Assembly (NCBI RefSeq): GCF_001270495.1
Contig: NZ_LGUR01000206.1
Span: 19,727 to 83,726 of the forward strand
Origin: Streptomyces viridochromogenes
GTDB lineage: Bacteria > Actinomycetota > Actinomycetes > Streptomycetales > Streptomycetaceae
Direction: 5' to 3'
DNA: 64,000 nucleotides
Shown: piece by piece, positions 25,930 to 34,941 of the stretch
Layout of the letters: each line of letters opens with the position of its first letter
Position numbering within the stretch: position 1 is the first letter of the stretch
Notes under the pieces: generated by a model
The model's input: only the letters and a program-made list of their open reading frames with translations
Databases searched by the model: none
Told to the model about the DNA's origin: nothing
Position numbers and translations under genes: made by a program

Positions 25930-26589
25930 ATGGACGCCGAGCTGTTCCCCCGGGGCCGTACGGAGGTCGCGCCGGGTGCGGTGCACGTACCGGACTGGCT
26001 GGACCCGGGCCGCCAGCGTGAGCTGCTGGCGGCATGCCGTGCGTGGGCACGCCCACCGGCCGGCCTGCGCACGGTCCGCACTCCCGGTGGCGGCACCATG
26101 ACCGCCCGGCAGGTCTGCCTCGGCTGGCACTGGTACCCGTACGCCTACGCCCGCACGGTCGTCGACGGCGACGGCGCCCCGGTGAAGCCGTTCCCCGGGT
26201 GGCTGGGTGACCTGGGGCGTCGCGCGGTGCGGGACGCACTCGGCCAACCGGCGACGCCGGACGAAGGGGAGACGCACTACGACATCGCCCTGATCAACTT
26301 CTACGACGCCGACGCCCGCATGGGCATGCACCGCGACAGCGACGAGAAGTCGGACGCGCCCGTGGTGTCCCTGAGCCTCGGCGACACCTGCGTCTTCCGC
26401 TTCGGCAACCCCGAGACCCGGACCCGGCCGTACACGGACGTCGAGCTGCGCAGCGGCGACCTGTTCGTGTTCGGCGGCCCGGCGCGGCTCGCCTACCACG
26501 GGGTGCCGAAGGTGCAGCCGGGCACCGCACCGCCGGAGTTGGGGCTGACCGGGCGGCTGAACATCACGCTCAGAGTGAGCGGCCTGTAG
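25930..26589 (+). CDS. AlkB-like Fe(II)/2-oxoglutarate dioxygenase
   Basis: 219 residues. The ATG at 25930 is preferred because GGGAGG ends nine bases upstream; the ATG at 25921 abuts that site. Motifs: MHRDSD (iron-binding HxD), a strand with DTCVFRFG, AYHGV (second iron histidine) and RLNITLR (2-oxoglutarate-binding arginines). The family removes alkyl groups from DNA or RNA bases by oxidation. It is a single gene, divergent from the RlmG-like gene, with no SOS or Ada-type box recognised. Confidence 0.9.
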   Translation: MDAELFPRGRTEVAPGAVHVPDWLDPGRQRELLAACRAWARPPAGLRTVRTPGGGTMTARQVCLGWHWYPYAYARTVVDGDGAPVKPFPGWLGDLGRRAVRDALGQPATPDEGETHYDIALINFYDADARMGMHRDSDEKSDAPVVSLSLGDTCVFRFGNPETRTRPYTDVELRSGDLFVFGGPARLAYHGVPKVQPGTAPPELGLTGRLNITLRVSGL

Positions 26590-26625
26590 GCCGCCGCAGC
26601 TGCGGATCATGGGAGACTCGCCCTC

Positions 26626-27864
26626 ATGAGCGGCAAGGCGGACCCCCGGACGGCGGGGGAAGGGACCACCTCGAGGACGCGGTTGGACCGGGGGCGCGGT
26701 GCGCTCGGACCCGCCTTGGAGCTCGTGCACACGGGGCGCGCCCCCACGCGTGCCGTCCTCACCGCCGAACTCGGGGTGACCCGGGCCACGGCGGGCGCGG
26801 TCGCCGCCGAGCTGGAGGCGCTCGGGCTGATCCGGGTCGACGCCCGGCCCGGCGCGGCGGCGGGTTCCCAGGGACGGCCCTCGCACCGGCTGGCGGTCGC
26901 CGAGGACGGCCCGGTCGTCCTCGCCGCCCAGGTGCACGCCGACGGGTTCCGGGCGGCGCTGGTCGGCCTGGGCGGCCGTATCGTCGCCACCGCGCCCGGC
27001 TGCGAGACGGTCGACGCCGATCCGGCGAAGGTCCTCGGCTCGGTGGTCGAGGCCGGCGCCGACCTGCTGCGCACGACGGGGCGACGCTGCGTCGGCGCGG
27101 GCCTCGCCGTCCCCTCCGCGGTCGCGGAACCGGACGGCCTGGCGCTGAACCCCCTCCACCTCGCCTGGCCCGTGGGCGCGCCCGTGCGCCGTATCTTCAC
27201 GGAGTGCGTGCGTGCGGCCGGGATCACCGGACCGGCCTTCGCCGCCAACGACGTCAACCTCGCCGCCCTCGCCGAGCACCGGCACGGCGCGGGCCGCGGC
27301 GCCCGTGACCTGCTGTGCGTGGCCACCGGCCACCGGGGCGTCGGCGGCGCGCTCGTGCTGGACGGCCGCCTGCACACCGGCAGTTCGGGCCTGGCCCTGG
27401 AGGTCGGCCACCTCGCCGTGAACCCCGAGGGCAGACCCTGCCACTGCGGCGGCCGGGGCTGCCTGGACGTCGAGGCCGACCCGCTGGCGCTCCTCACGGC
27501 GGCCGGCCGTGAGCCCGGCCCCGACGGCTCTCTGGTCCAGCAGGCCAACGACCTGATCCGCACCCAGTACGACGACCCGACGGTCCGCACGGCCACCGAG
27601 GCCCTCATCGACCGACTCGGCCTGGGCCTGGCCGGCCTGGTCAACATCCTCAACCCGGACCGCATCATCCTCGGCGGCCTGCACCGCACCCTCCTCGACG
27701 CCGACCCCGACCGCCTGCGCGCCGTCGTCGCCGACCGCAGCCTGTGGGGCCAGAGCGGCGGCGTCCCGATCCTCGCCTGCACCCTCGACCACAACAGCCT
27801 CGTCGGCGCGGCCGAGTTGGCCTGGCAGCCGGTCCTGGACGATCCGCTGGGGGCCCTCGCCTAG
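26626..27864 (+). CDS. ROK-family transcriptional regulator
   Basis: 412 residues. An N-terminal winged helix (about residues 30-80) is followed by a ROK sugar-kinase-like domain with the zinc signature CHCGGRGCLDVEAD and GHLAVNPEG. ROK proteins with an HTH are usually carbohydrate-responsive repressors. The ATP-site signature is poor, consistent with a regulator rather than a kinase. Its target is not evident; the RpiB-like gene 70 bp downstream is a candidate. Confidence 0.88.
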   Translation: MSGKADPRTAGEGTTSRTRLDRGRGALGPALELVHTGRAPTRAVLTAELGVTRATAGAVAAELEALGLIRVDARPGAAAGSQGRPSHRLAVAEDGPVVLAAQVHADGFRAALVGLGGRIVATAPGCETVDADPAKVLGSVVEAGADLLRTTGRRCVGAGLAVPSAVAEPDGLALNPLHLAWPVGAPVRRIFTECVRAAGITGPAFAANDVNLAALAEHRHGAGRGARDLLCVATGHRGVGGALVLDGRLHTGSSGLALEVGHLAVNPEGRPCHCGGRGCLDVEADPLALLTAAGREPGPDGSLVQQANDLIRTQYDDPTVRTATEALIDRLGLGLAGLVNILNPDRIILGGLHRTLLDADPDRLRAVVADRSLWGQSGGVPILACTLDHNSLVGAAELAWQPVLDDPLGALA

Positions 27865-27933
27865 CGGCCCCTCGCCTAGGGGCGCGTGGCGGCCGGGCAC
27901 ACTCCGGGAGCGGACGCGAGTACGCTTCATGCC

Positions 27934-28383
27934 ATGCGGATCTCCGTCTCCTCGGACATGGACGAACCCGTCGCCCGCTTCCTCGTCACCGAGCTCAGCG
28001 GCCGCGGCCACGACGTGGTGACCCACGGAGCGCTGAGCCCCGGCGACGACCCCCAGTGGGCCGCCTGCTCCGAGGCGGCCGCCCGGGAGGTCGCCGACGG
28101 GACGGCGGACCAGGCGGTCGTGTGCTGCTGGACCGGCACGGGTGCGTCGATCGCCGCGAACAAGGTGCCGGGCGTACGGGCCGCCCTGTGCACGGACGCC
28201 TACACGGCGGACGGCGCCCGCCGCTGGAACGACGCCAATGTGCTCGCGCTCAGCCTGCGACTGACGTCCGAGCCGTTGCTCAAGGAGATCCTCGACGCCT
28301 GGTTCGCCGCCGAGGCGAGCGAGGACACCGAGGACCGCGAGAACGTGGCCCGCGTCGGACGCCTGGACCTCCGGCAGCCGTAA
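27934..28383 (+). CDS. RpiB/LacAB-family sugar-phosphate isomerase
   Basis: 149 residues from the ATG at 27934. The N-terminus (MRISVSSDMDEPV) and the segment VVCCWTGTGASIAANKVPGVRAALC match the RpiB/LacA/LacB fold with its catalytic cysteine and phosphate-binding glycines. NDANVLALSLR is the conserved C-terminal segment. The reaction is an aldose-ketose isomerisation of a sugar phosphate (ribose-5-phosphate or similar). It follows the ROK regulator in the same direction. Confidence 0.88.
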   Translation: MRISVSSDMDEPVARFLVTELSGRGHDVVTHGALSPGDDPQWAACSEAAAREVADGTADQAVVCCWTGTGASIAANKVPGVRAALCTDAYTADGARRWNDANVLALSLRLTSEPLLKEILDAWFAAEASEDTEDRENVARVGRLDLRQP

Positions 28384-28404
28384 GGCTCCACACGGCGGCT
28401 GCCG

Positions 28405-28839
28405 TCATCCTCCCGATGATCCGGTGAGGGCGGGGGAATCCACGGGGGCGGGGGAGTCGGCGTACTGCGCCACTCCCTCGCCGAACGACCAGTTGATCGG
28501 CTCGTTCTCGATGAGGTTGACGAACACGTTCCGCGGCTCGGTCCCCGCGTAGGCGTGGGCGAGTTCCGCGATCCGTCGGTACAGCGCCTGCTTCTGCGCG
28601 GAGGTCCGCCCGGAGCGCAGGGTGATCGTGACGTACACGATGCCGTCGTCCCGGTGGATGCCGAGATAGTCGCTGTCGTAGCGCAGGGTGCTACGGGTGC
28701 CGTCGTGCCCGACCAGCACCTGGAACCGGTCGTCGGGCGGAATCCCGACGGCCTCCACCAGGGCGTCGTGCACGGCACGGCCGAGCGCGTCCAGCCGCTC
28801 GGGGTCGGCTCCCAGGGCGTCGATGCGGACGAAGGGCAT
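28405..28839 (-). CDS. Tautomerase-superfamily protein
   Basis: 144 residues from an ATG with GGAGA eight bases upstream. After removal of Met the protein starts with proline (PFVRIDALG), the catalytic residue of the 4-oxalocrotonate tautomerase/MIF superfamily. A duplicated beta-alpha-beta pattern and the segment FVNLIENEPINWSFG fit the longer members of the family. It is the last gene of a four-gene operon headed by a TetR regulator. Substrate unknown. Confidence 0.87.
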   Translation of the reverse strand: MPFVRIDALGADPERLDALGRAVHDALVEAVGIPPDDRFQVLVGHDGTRSTLRYDSDYLGIHRDDGIVYVTITLRSGRTSAQKQALYRRIAELAHAYAGTEPRNVFVNLIENEPINWSFGEGVAQYADSPAPVDSPALTGSSGG

Positions 28840-28861
28840 TTGGGTCTCCTCGCTGTGAACG

Positions 28862-29038
28862 TCACGTACGGCGAGGTCTGGGGACCAGCTCGCCACCGCA
28901 GTTGGGACAGATGTCCCGCATCGCCTCGGTGCACGGCACGCAGAAGGTGCACTCGTACGAGCAGATACGGGCAGGCGCGTCGAACGGCAGCGCCGCGGTC
29001 TCGCAGCGCTCACATCGGTCGCGCATCTCCAGTGCCAT
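28862..29038 (-). CDS. DUF1272 zinc-ribbon protein (58 residues)
   Basis: A small gene from ATG (29038) to TGA (28862-28864), 22 bp from each neighbour. The protein begins MALEMRDRCERC and carries CSYECTFC, CVPC and CPNCGGELV: four CxxC-type pairs that would bind zinc, the hallmark of DUF1272. Position inside the TetR-DUF4865-tautomerase operon supports that it is real. Function is unknown; a role in redox sensing or protein binding is conceivable only from the cysteine pattern. Confidence 0.88.
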   Translation of the reverse strand: MALEMRDRCERCETAALPFDAPARICSYECTFCVPCTEAMRDICPNCGGELVPRPRRT

Positions 29039-29059
29039 GTGTCGTGTCCGCCTTCCGCG

Positions 29060-29632
29060 TCAGCCCGGCACCCGGTCGCGCCCCGGCGCGGACATGTGCA
29101 GCACCTCGTACAGGTCGCCGTCGGCCTCGGGCGTGTCGTTTCCCCAAAGGGAGAAGTGGATCAGCTCCCAACGGCTCGTGTCCACGGCCGATGCCGCGAG
29201 CACCACGCCGCCCTCGTCGGCCAACCGCTCGGTCTCCCGGGCCGCGTCGGCCCTGACATCGGCCAACAGCCCCCCGTCCGGCACCTGTTGGCGCCGCACA
29301 ACCGCAACGCGCCCGGGGGAGTCGGCGGCGCCCCCCTCCTCGTACGCCAGCCCGGACCACTGCCGGACCGACGGGCGGCCGAAGTCGTCGACGATGCCCT
29401 GGAACGGGCCTCCCCAGAGGAAGGCGTTCATGCCCGCGCCGGTGTTCCACAGATAGAACGGCGCGTACTGGTTGACCGGCGATCCGTGCAGACCGCGCTC
29501 GCGCACCAGATAGGCCTTGAGGCCCAGTCCCTGCCAGTCGTCGAGCAGGTGCCCTCTGCTCGCCACGCGACGGCGGATGATCTCCATGTCGTAGTCGGCG
29601 GGCAGGGTGAGCTCGTACTGCATCGCGTGCAT
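29060..29632 (-). CDS. DUF4865 family protein
   Basis: 190 residues; the ATG at 29632 has AGGAAGG nine bases upstream. Sequence marks: MHAMQYELTLPADYDM, then NQYAPFYLWNTGAGMNAFLWGG split over the middle, a PGRVAVVRRQ strand, and WELIHFSLW near the C-terminus. The family is often annotated as oxidoreductase-like but without proven chemistry. It lies 25 bp after the TetR gene and 21 bp before DUF1272, clearly one operon. Confidence 0.82.
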   Translation of the reverse strand: MHAMQYELTLPADYDMEIIRRRVASRGHLLDDWQGLGLKAYLVRERGLHGSPVNQYAPFYLWNTGAGMNAFLWGGPFQGIVDDFGRPSVRQWSGLAYEEGGAADSPGRVAVVRRQQVPDGGLLADVRADAARETERLADEGGVVLAASAVDTSRWELIHFSLWGNDTPEADGDLYEVLHMSAPGRDRVPG

Positions 29633-29657
29633 CGGGGCCGCCTTCCTGGTGCGGGTA

Positions 29658-30236
29658 CTAGTGCGGTTCCTGGTGCGCGGCGAGGAGGGAGAGCAGGCCC
29701 CGCACGCCCACCTCGAAAGCCGCGGGCGAACCGGACGCACGGGCGAGAACGTAGCCGCCCTGGACCGTCGCGACGATCGTCGCCGCGATCGACTCGCCGT
29801 CGAGCCCGGCTGCGAACTGGCCCTGCTCCTTGCCCTCCTCGACGATCCCGGCGAGCCGCTCGCGCAGCCAGTCGAGCGTCTCGTCCACGGGCGCCCGCAG
29901 CGCGTCGCTGGCGATCACGTCCGGGTCCATCGTCAGCCGCCCGACGGGACAGCCGCGCAGCACATCGCGCTCGCGCCGCAGATACGCCTCGATGCGCTCG
30001 TACGGCGTGCCCGGCCCGTCGAGTACTCCCGCGGCGGTAGCCCGCATCTCCTCAGCGGTACGGCGGATCGCGGCCAGCGCCAGATCCGGCTTCCCCTTGA
30101 AGTGGTGGTACATGCTGCCCTGCCCGGCGCCCGCGCGCTCCAGGATCGCCTTGGGGCTGGTGCCCACATAGCCGCGTTCCCACAGCAGTTCGCGGGTGGA
30201 CTCGATCAGGCGGTCCGAGGTGTCCGATGCGCTCAT
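29658..30236 (-). CDS. TetR-family transcriptional regulator
   Basis: 192 residues from the ATG at 30236. The N-terminal helix-turn-helix (about residues 10-55) has TSPKAILERAGAGQGSMYHHF, and the C-terminal part fits the TetR ligand-binding fold. It heads an operon with DUF4865, DUF1272 and tautomerase genes. A palindrome eight bases upstream of its start is a strong candidate for its own operator, so the whole operon is probably autoregulated and induced by a small molecule. Confidence 0.92.
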   Translation of the reverse strand: MSASDTSDRLIESTRELLWERGYVGTSPKAILERAGAGQGSMYHHFKGKPDLALAAIRRTAEEMRATAAGVLDGPGTPYERIEAYLRRERDVLRGCPVGRLTMDPDVIASDALRAPVDETLDWLRERLAGIVEEGKEQGQFAAGLDGESIAATIVATVQGGYVLARASGSPAAFEVGVRGLLSLLAAHQEPH

Positions 30237-30243
30237 GCCCTCA

Positions 30244-30265
30244 CTGTACATACTAGTAGTTACAG
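30244..30265 (-). promoter_or_regulatory. Palindromic operator upstream of the TetR operon
   Basis: CTGTA-CAT-ACTAGT-AGT-TACAG: the outer arms CTGTA/TACAG and the centre ACTAGT are symmetric, only the two flanking triplets break symmetry. It lies just before the TetR gene and is the only AT-rich patch around. Size and position fit a TetR-type operator. Confidence 0.65.
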
Positions 30266-30443
30266 AAGTCGAGCCCTGACCGGTCCCTCCCGGAGCAGCG
30301 GAACCAGCCCCGCCTACTCCCCGCGAGGTACGCGCACTGCCGCTGGCCGTACGACGACCCGGACCCACCCCCGGCGCGAGCCTCGAAGCATCACCGAACG
30401 ACCCATCCGAAACCCTCGGAACCGACTCGGGAGACGACCCAAG

Positions 30444-30725
30444 ATGCAGACCCTGGCTCACTTCGCCGACGGCGGCCCCGGCCCGTGGATCCTCCTCTTC
30501 CCGCTGATCTGGGCGGCCGTCGTGATCGGCGGCATCACGCTGCTGCGCCGCACGGTGTGGCGCGGACGCCGCGCCCCCTGGCGGCCGGCCGCCGACGACG
30601 ACTCACCCATCACCGTGCTCGGCCACCGCTTCGCCTCCGGCGAGATCGACGAGGACGAGTACTGGCGCCGCCTGTCCGTCCTGGACGAGCGGTTCGGCCG
30701 TACCGGCAAGGGCGGTGCGGCATGA
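30444..30725 (+). CDS. Small membrane protein with SHOCT domain
   Basis: 93 residues. One transmembrane helix (about residues 15-35, ILLFPLIWAAVVIGGITLL) is followed by a basic patch and a C-terminal SHOCT motif (RFASGEIDEDEYWRRLSVL). Its stop overlaps the ATG of the ABC ATPase (ATGA), so it is translationally coupled to the exporter-type ABC pair. A regulatory or assembly role for the transporter is inferred from this coupling only. Confidence 0.85.
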   Translation: MQTLAHFADGGPGPWILLFPLIWAAVVIGGITLLRRTVWRGRRAPWRPAADDDSPITVLGHRFASGEIDEDEYWRRLSVLDERFGRTGKGGAA

Positions 30726-31480
30726 CGACCACGACCGTCACGACGACCGTGCCGACGGCCGCCCGCGTCGTCGACGCCGTGAAGGTGTACGGCACCGGCG
30801 ACGCCAGCGTGAGGGCCCTGGCCGGGGTGAGCGTCGACTTCCCGGTCGGCCGCTTCACCGCGATCATGGGGCCCTCGGGCTCCGGCAAGTCCACGTTGAT
30901 GCACTGCGCCGCCGGCCTCGACACCCTCACCTCGGGCACCGCCCACATCGGCGACACCGAGCTGAGCAGCCTCGACGACCGCCGTCTCACCCTCCTGCGA
31001 CGCGACCGGGTCGGCTTCGTCTTCCAGGCCTTCAACCTGGTGCCGACGCTGACCGTCGCGGAGAACATCAGGCTGCCGCTGGACCTCGCGGGCGGCAAGG
31101 GCGACCTGGAGTGGATCGACGCGCTGATCGACGTCGTCGGCCTGCGCGACCGGCTCCACCACCGCCCCTCGGAGCTCTCCGGCGGCCAGCAGCAACGCGT
31201 CGCCGTGGCCCGGGCCTTCGCCGGTCAGCCGGACGTCGTCTTCGCCGACGAGCCGACCGGCAACCTCGACTCCCGTTCCGGCGAGGAGGTCCTCGGCCTG
31301 CTGGGCCGCGCGGTACGCCAGACGGCACGCACGGTCGTCATGGTCACCCACGACCCGGTGGCGGCCGCCCACGCCGACGAGGTCGTCTTCCTCGCGGACG
31401 GGCGCCTGGTCGACCGTATGGAATCCCCGACCGCCGACAAGGTCCTGGACCGCATGAAAGCCTTCGAGGTGCCCTCATGA
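30722..31480 (+). CDS. ABC transporter ATP-binding protein (MacB/LolD type)
   Basis: 252 residues. Walker A GPSGSGKST, Q-loop FQAFNL, signature LSGGQQQRVAVARA, Walker B VVFADEPTGNLDS, and H-loop VTHD are all present. The DEPTGNLDS form is typical of ATPases that pair with FtsX-like permeases. The gene overlaps both neighbours by ATGA, forming a tight three-gene operon. Substrate unknown. Confidence 0.95.
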   Translation: MTTTTVTTTVPTAARVVDAVKVYGTGDASVRALAGVSVDFPVGRFTAIMGPSGSGKSTLMHCAAGLDTLTSGTAHIGDTELSSLDDRRLTLLRRDRVGFVFQAFNLVPTLTVAENIRLPLDLAGGKGDLEWIDALIDVVGLRDRLHHRPSELSGGQQQRVAVARAFAGQPDVVFADEPTGNLDSRSGEEVLGLLGRAVRQTARTVVMVTHDPVAAAHADEVVFLADGRLVDRMESPTADKVLDRMKAFEVPS

Positions 31481-34065
31481 AGGCCACGAACCCCATGAAC
31501 CGGATGAACGCCGCCGTCCGACTGAGCGTGTCCTCCCTGCGCGCCCACAAGCGCCGCTTCGCCGGTACGTTCCTCGCGGTGTTCCTCGGCGTGGCCTTCC
31601 TCGCCGGGACCCTCGTCATGGGCGACACCCTGCGCGCCGGCTTCGACACCATGTTCGGCAACGCCACCAGCGGCACGGACGCGGTGGTCCGCAGCGCCGA
31701 CTCCATCACCACCCCCGGTGAGAGCGAGGGCGTGCGCGAGCCGGTCGACACGGACCTGGTGACCGTGATCGAACAGCTCTCCGGCGTCGCGGCCGCCGCG
31801 CCCGACATCCAGGGCGCCGGCCAGCTCGTCGGCAGGAACGGCGACCCCATCGGCGGCCAGGGTCCGCCCACCCTCGCCGGCAACTGGATCACCGACCCCG
31901 GCCTCAACCCGTACCGCCTGGCCGAAGGCCGCGCCCCGGAGAAGTCCGGCGAGGTGGTCGTCAACAAGGGGACCGCCGAACGAGGCGACCTGAAGATCGG
32001 CGACACCACCACCCTGCGGACGCCCGACCCGGTCAAGGTGACCATCGTCGGCCTCGCGACCTTCGGCGGCGAGGACGGCATGGCCCAGGTGACCTTCACC
32101 GGTATGACCCGGGCCGACGCCGAGAAGTACCTCACGGCCCGCCCCGGCGAGGCCGCGAGCATCCAGGTGCGGGCCGGCCCCGGCATCAGCCAGCGGGAAC
32201 TCGTCGACGAGCTGACGACCGTGCTGCCGGACGGTGTCGAGGCCATCACCGGCCAGGAGTCGGCCGAGGAGAACACCGACATGATCTCCAGCCAGTTCCT
32301 GACCGTCTTCACCACGTTCCTCCTGGTCTTCTCCGGCGTTGCCCTCCTGGTGGCGACCTTCTCCATCCACAACACCTTCGCGATCGTCGTGGCCCAACGC
32401 ACCCGTGAGAACGCCCTGTTGCGCGCCCTCGGCGCTTCCCGCCGCCAGGTCACCGCGGCGACCCTCGTCGAGGCCACCGCCGTGGCCGTCACCGCGTCGC
32501 TGGCCGGCCTGGCGGGCGGCATCGGCATCGCGGCCGGCCTCCAAGCGCTCTTCCCGGCGATCGGATTCCCCTTCCCCGAGGGCGACCTGGTGCTGAAGAC
32601 CCTCTCCATGACCCTGCCGCTCGCGGTCGGCGTCGTCGTCTGTCTCGGCTCCGCTCTGCTCCCCGCCCTCCGAGCCGGCCACACCGCGCCCCTGGCCGCC
32701 CTGCGCGAGACCGCCGTCGACTCCTCCGGCGCCTCCCGCGCCCGCGCCGTCACCGGCGTGGGCCTGCTCGCCCTGGCGATCGGCGTCACGCTCAGCGGGG
32801 TCCTGCTGACCCCGTCCCTCTGGCTGGCGGGCACCGGCGCCACCCTCGCCCTGGCCGCCTTCGTGGTCCTCGGCCCGGTCGCCTCCACGACGGCCGTACG
32901 GATCCTCGGCGGCCCCCTCGACCGACTGCGCGGCGTCACCGGCGCACTCGCCCGGCGCAACGCCCTGCGCAACCCGAAGCGAACGGCCGCCACCGCGAGC
33001 GCCCTGATGATCGGGGTCGCCGTCGTCTCCCTCTTCACGGTGTTCGGCGCCTCGCTGAAGGCGACGATGGACCAGACGGTGGCCCGGTCCTTCGCGGGCG
33101 ACGTGGCCGTCAGCACCCCGTCGTTCGGCGCGGGCGGCAGCGGCCTGAGCCCGCACCTCGCCGACGCGGTCCAGCGACTGCCCGAGGTGGACACGGCCGT
33201 CGGACTCGGCCGCGGGGTCGCCGAAGTGGACGGCAGGGGACGGGCTCTGACGGTCACGGACCCGGTAGCCCTGGAACGCACCTTTGACCTCGGTACCGTC
33301 AACGGCTCCCTGCGCGACCTCGGCACGGACGGCATCGCCATCACCGAGAAGGAGGCCGACAAACAGCACCTGACGACCGGCGACAAGGCCCGCCTCACCT
33401 TCACCGACGGCCAGACACAGACCTTCACGGTCCGTGCGGTCTACGGTCAGTCCGAACTCGCCGGCGACTACGTCATCACCCGCGACGCCTGGGCCCCGCA
33501 CCGCACCCAGGACGCCGACACCCTGCTCGCGGTCTCGTTCAAGGACGGCGTGAGCACGGACGTGGGCAAGGCCGCGGTGGAGAAGGTCGCGGACCAGTAC
33601 GGCAACCCCGAGGTGCAGACGCGCGACGAGTACGCGCAATCAGCGGCCGGCGGCATCGACATGATGCTCACCCTCGTCTACGCGCTGCTCGCCCTCGCGG
33701 TGCTCATCGCGCTCCTCGGCATCGCCAACACCCTCACCCTGGCGATCCACGAGCGCACCCGCGAACTCGGCCTGCTGAGGGCCGTCGGCCAGACCCGCTC
33801 CCAACTGCGCGCGATGATCCGCTGGGAGTCGGTCCTGGTGGCCGCCTTCGGCACGGTCGGCGGCCTCGCCCTCGGTGGCTTCCTAGGCTGGGTGCTGGTC
33901 AGGGCCTCCGACGGAGCGAGCGACAGCGCCTTCGCCTTCGCGCTGCCGCCGCTGCAATTGCTGGTGGTCGCCCTGGTCGGCCTGACCGCCGGAGCCCTGG
34001 CAGGCCTACGCCCGGCGCGCCGCGCGGCACGCCTGGACGTACTGCGCGCCATAGCCGCCGAGTGA
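31477..34065 (+). CDS. FtsX-family ABC transporter permease
   Basis: 862 residues. It starts with a membrane helix (about 25-45), followed by a large extracellular MacB-like periplasmic-core domain, a FtsX core of several helices (about 275-460), a second extracellular domain and a second FtsX core at the C-terminus (about 725-855). This tandem FtsX layout is usual for actinobacterial macrolide-export or lipoprotein-release type permeases. It is coupled to the ATPase. The exported or extracted substrate is unknown. Confidence 0.93.
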   Translation: MKATNPMNRMNAAVRLSVSSLRAHKRRFAGTFLAVFLGVAFLAGTLVMGDTLRAGFDTMFGNATSGTDAVVRSADSITTPGESEGVREPVDTDLVTVIEQLSGVAAAAPDIQGAGQLVGRNGDPIGGQGPPTLAGNWITDPGLNPYRLAEGRAPEKSGEVVVNKGTAERGDLKIGDTTTLRTPDPVKVTIVGLATFGGEDGMAQVTFTGMTRADAEKYLTARPGEAASIQVRAGPGISQRELVDELTTVLPDGVEAITGQESAEENTDMISSQFLTVFTTFLLVFSGVALLVATFSIHNTFAIVVAQRTRENALLRALGASRRQVTAATLVEATAVAVTASLAGLAGGIGIAAGLQALFPAIGFPFPEGDLVLKTLSMTLPLAVGVVVCLGSALLPALRAGHTAPLAALRETAVDSSGASRARAVTGVGLLALAIGVTLSGVLLTPSLWLAGTGATLALAAFVVLGPVASTTAVRILGGPLDRLRGVTGALARRNALRNPKRTAATASALMIGVAVVSLFTVFGASLKATMDQTVARSFAGDVAVSTPSFGAGGSGLSPHLADAVQRLPEVDTAVGLGRGVAEVDGRGRALTVTDPVALERTFDLGTVNGSLRDLGTDGIAITEKEADKQHLTTGDKARLTFTDGQTQTFTVRAVYGQSELAGDYVITRDAWAPHRTQDADTLLAVSFKDGVSTDVGKAAVEKVADQYGNPEVQTRDEYAQSAAGGIDMMLTLVYALLALAVLIALLGIANTLTLAIHERTRELGLLRAVGQTRSQLRAMIRWESVLVAAFGTVGGLALGGFLGWVLVRASDGASDSAFAFALPPLQLLVVALVGLTAGALAGLRPARRAARLDVLRAIAAE

Positions 34066-34169
34066 CTCACGCCTCCCGAGGTCCGCCCTCTCGACACCGG
34101 CATATGGCGCCCCGAAGGCGACCGAACAATCCCATGGGTGACGACACCTTTGACCCCCTCACCGCCCGG

Positions 34170-34757
34170 TCAACCGGCAACGGCCGACCGGGCGGGAGCA
34201 CGCTCGGGCCTGCGCAGATCAACCCGCGCCCCGACCTCCGCCAACTGCCGCGTGGGCTCCTCAACCGGCACCGCCACCGCGGCCACGGTCGCGGTCGCGC
34301 CCGCCATCCGCTGCGGCGACCGCGCGCCGGCGCTCCGCGCCACCACGGGCGTCGGCAGCGCGAACCACACGACCTTGCCGGACTCGCCGTCCGGCCGCAC
34401 GCCCCAGCTCTCGCTGACTGCGGCCACCATCGCCAGCCCGCGCCCACAAGTGGCGAGCGAGTCGGCGTCCTTGGCGTCCTTGGCGTCCGCCACGACCGGA
34501 AGACGCGGGTCGTGGTCGCGCACCGAGACCATGAGCCGGTCGAGCAGCAGCTCGATCTCGACGGTGCACATCTTGTCCGGCTGGGCGTGCTGGTGAACGT
34601 TGGTCAGCAGCTCGGTCACGCCGAGCGCGGCGCGGTCTATCAAGGCGTCCAGATGCCAGTAGCGCAACTGCGCCGATACGATTCTGCGGACCTGGCCGAT
34701 CCGCGACGGCAGGGCTTGGAGCTCCACCGTGCAGTGCCTGCTTGGGTAACTGATCAC
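34170..34757 (-). CDS. ATP-binding regulatory protein (HATPase, anti-sigma-factor kinase-like)
   Basis: 195 residues. The first 140 carry an RsbW/SpoIIAB-like HATPase fold: ALGVTELLTNVHQHA (N box), VRDHDPRLP (G1-like) and CGRGLAMVAAVSESWGV (G2). Streptomyces has many such stand-alone proteins, which act in sigma-factor or developmental regulation. The last 45 residues are a low-complexity Ala/Val/Arg tail. No partner gene lies nearby. Confidence 0.85.
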   Translation of the reverse strand: MISYPSRHCTVELQALPSRIGQVRRIVSAQLRYWHLDALIDRAALGVTELLTNVHQHAQPDKMCTVEIELLLDRLMVSVRDHDPRLPVVADAKDAKDADSLATCGRGLAMVAAVSESWGVRPDGESGKVVWFALPTPVVARSAGARSPQRMAGATATVAAVAVPVEEPTRQLAEVGARVDLRRPERAPARSAVAG

Positions 34758-34941
34758 GGCTGCGACTCCCCGACTGAAGAGGTCCGGAAGAACACGGAGT
34801 ACGGATCCAGCAGGGTGCTTGAAGAAAACGGCCGCCTGCTGTCGTGGCCGGCGGGCTGGTTCGCAGCGTTATCGCCGGTAAACCCAGAGTGACGTGAGAC
34901 CAGCGTGACGCAGGGGGTGCGGTACCGCAACTCGCGGTGAC

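Noticed and set aside
27866..27883. GCCCC/GGGGC hairpin after the ROK gene as a terminator
   Set aside because: Only a 5-bp stem with a 7-base loop; too weak to claim in 70% GC DNA.
31225..33639. 804-residue minus-strand frame under the ABC permease
   Set aside because: Composition is that of an antisense shadow; the plus strand has a clear FtsX-type permease with overlapping start and stop codons to its ATPase.
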